From NCBI GenBank assembly GCA_951802425.1, contig OX637795.1, positions 2,274,501-2,338,500 on the forward strand: a stretch of DNA of 64,000 nt. Direction: 5' to 3'. The notes under the pieces were generated by a model. It did not search any database. It worked only from the letters and a program-made list of their open reading frames with translations, and was not told where the DNA came from. The translations under genes and the position numbers were made by a program. This document shows, in pieces, positions 63,696-64,000 of this stretch; the first letter of the stretch is position 1, and each line of letters opens with the position of its first letter. This DNA comes from Clavaria fumosa. Its lineage: Eukaryota > Basidiomycota > Agaricomycetes > Agaricales > Clavariaceae.

Positions 63696-64000
63696 TGGTG
63701 GAACACATTGCGTGGCATTCTCAATTCATTTGTTACCGGATGACATCGGACCCGAGCCTCGCGTAGGTATATTTGTCTGCAAGTGGAAGATGATGCAGTA
63801 TAAAACCACCAGGGTCAACTCGTGCATGCGTGCATACGCCTACTTTATGATAATCAATATTGCAGTGTACAGTTGTGCCCGTTTTCATCATTCTCCGATA
63901 TGCCCATCCGCCGAGTTATTACTTAGGCGTTTCAACTCTGAAAGGGCCACGCAACATCCTGTAAGAACGCCGTTCCGAATCTGAGAGGGCCTCGAGCTTC
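63696..64000. other. Flanking sequence, no gene recognised
   Basis: A short open frame (63670-63984) starts inside the LTR and has no recognisable domain. The sequence has mixed composition without repeats I can identify. Confidence 0.4.

Overview
The window reads as eukaryotic, most likely an Agaricomycete (mushroom-forming basidiomycete) genome, in a stretch made almost wholly of transposable elements. The signs are short GT-AG introns (about 45-60 bp), KDZ transposases with cysteine-cluster domains, a fungal TET/JBP oxygenase, a FunK1-like kinase relic, chromodomain Ty3/gypsy elements and a Ngaro-type tyrosine-recombinase retrotransposon. I see no rRNA, tRNA or CRISPR array, and no clear single-copy housekeeping gene.

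Layout. 1-4168 is a decayed Ty3/gypsy element (gypsy-1, + strand), split by a 1.36 kb foldback palindrome (FB-1, 311-1666). Gypsy-2 (4174-12108) is inserted in it with an exact 5-bp target duplication, and its gag is itself split by a second foldback (FB-2, about 5440-7885). The tail of gypsy-1 resumes at 12109-12262 and again at 38197-38326. Between those two pieces lies the main object: a ~25.9 kb DNA transposon (12263-38196) with 3.64 kb near-identical inverted terminal repeats. Its interior carries a KDZ transposase, a Ulp1-family (C48) protease, a TET/JBP 5-methylcytosine oxygenase, a protein starting with a histone H3-tail mimic followed by a PHD-like zinc finger, and a JmjC oxygenase. 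Each terminal repeat also carries one copy of a further gene with a homeodomain-like motif. The DNA- and chromatin-modifying cargo looks like an epigenetic toolkit riding on the transposon, but this is inferred from families; the transposase has one in-frame stop and the TET/JBP gene a one-base frameshift.

38327-48650 holds an LTR and a gag-like proline-rich ORF, then gypsy-3 on the - strand (39317 to about 48430). Its RNase H region contains one solo LTR, which contains a second, inverted solo LTR of the same family, each with its own 5-bp target duplication. 48940-50820 holds a cluster of GTGAATATCAC-like motifs, a FunK1-like kinase pseudogene and a Ty1/copia solo LTR. 50890-52700 holds relics of the KDZ element termini and a 202-bp direct duplication. 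52870-62983 contains four copies or fragments of an unclassified repeat family (also at 27310-28490) carrying telomere-like TTAGGG motifs, a Ngaro-type element (54187-58780) with diagnostic split direct repeats, and a 3'-truncated hAT transposon (58881-61610). 62984-63695 is the 3' end of a Ty1/copia element.

Decay is dominated by C-to-T or G-to-A changes (CGA to TGA, TGG to TGA, CpG differences between the transposon arms). That is what deamination of methylated cytosine would leave, and it suits a region carrying a 5-methylcytosine oxidase gene.
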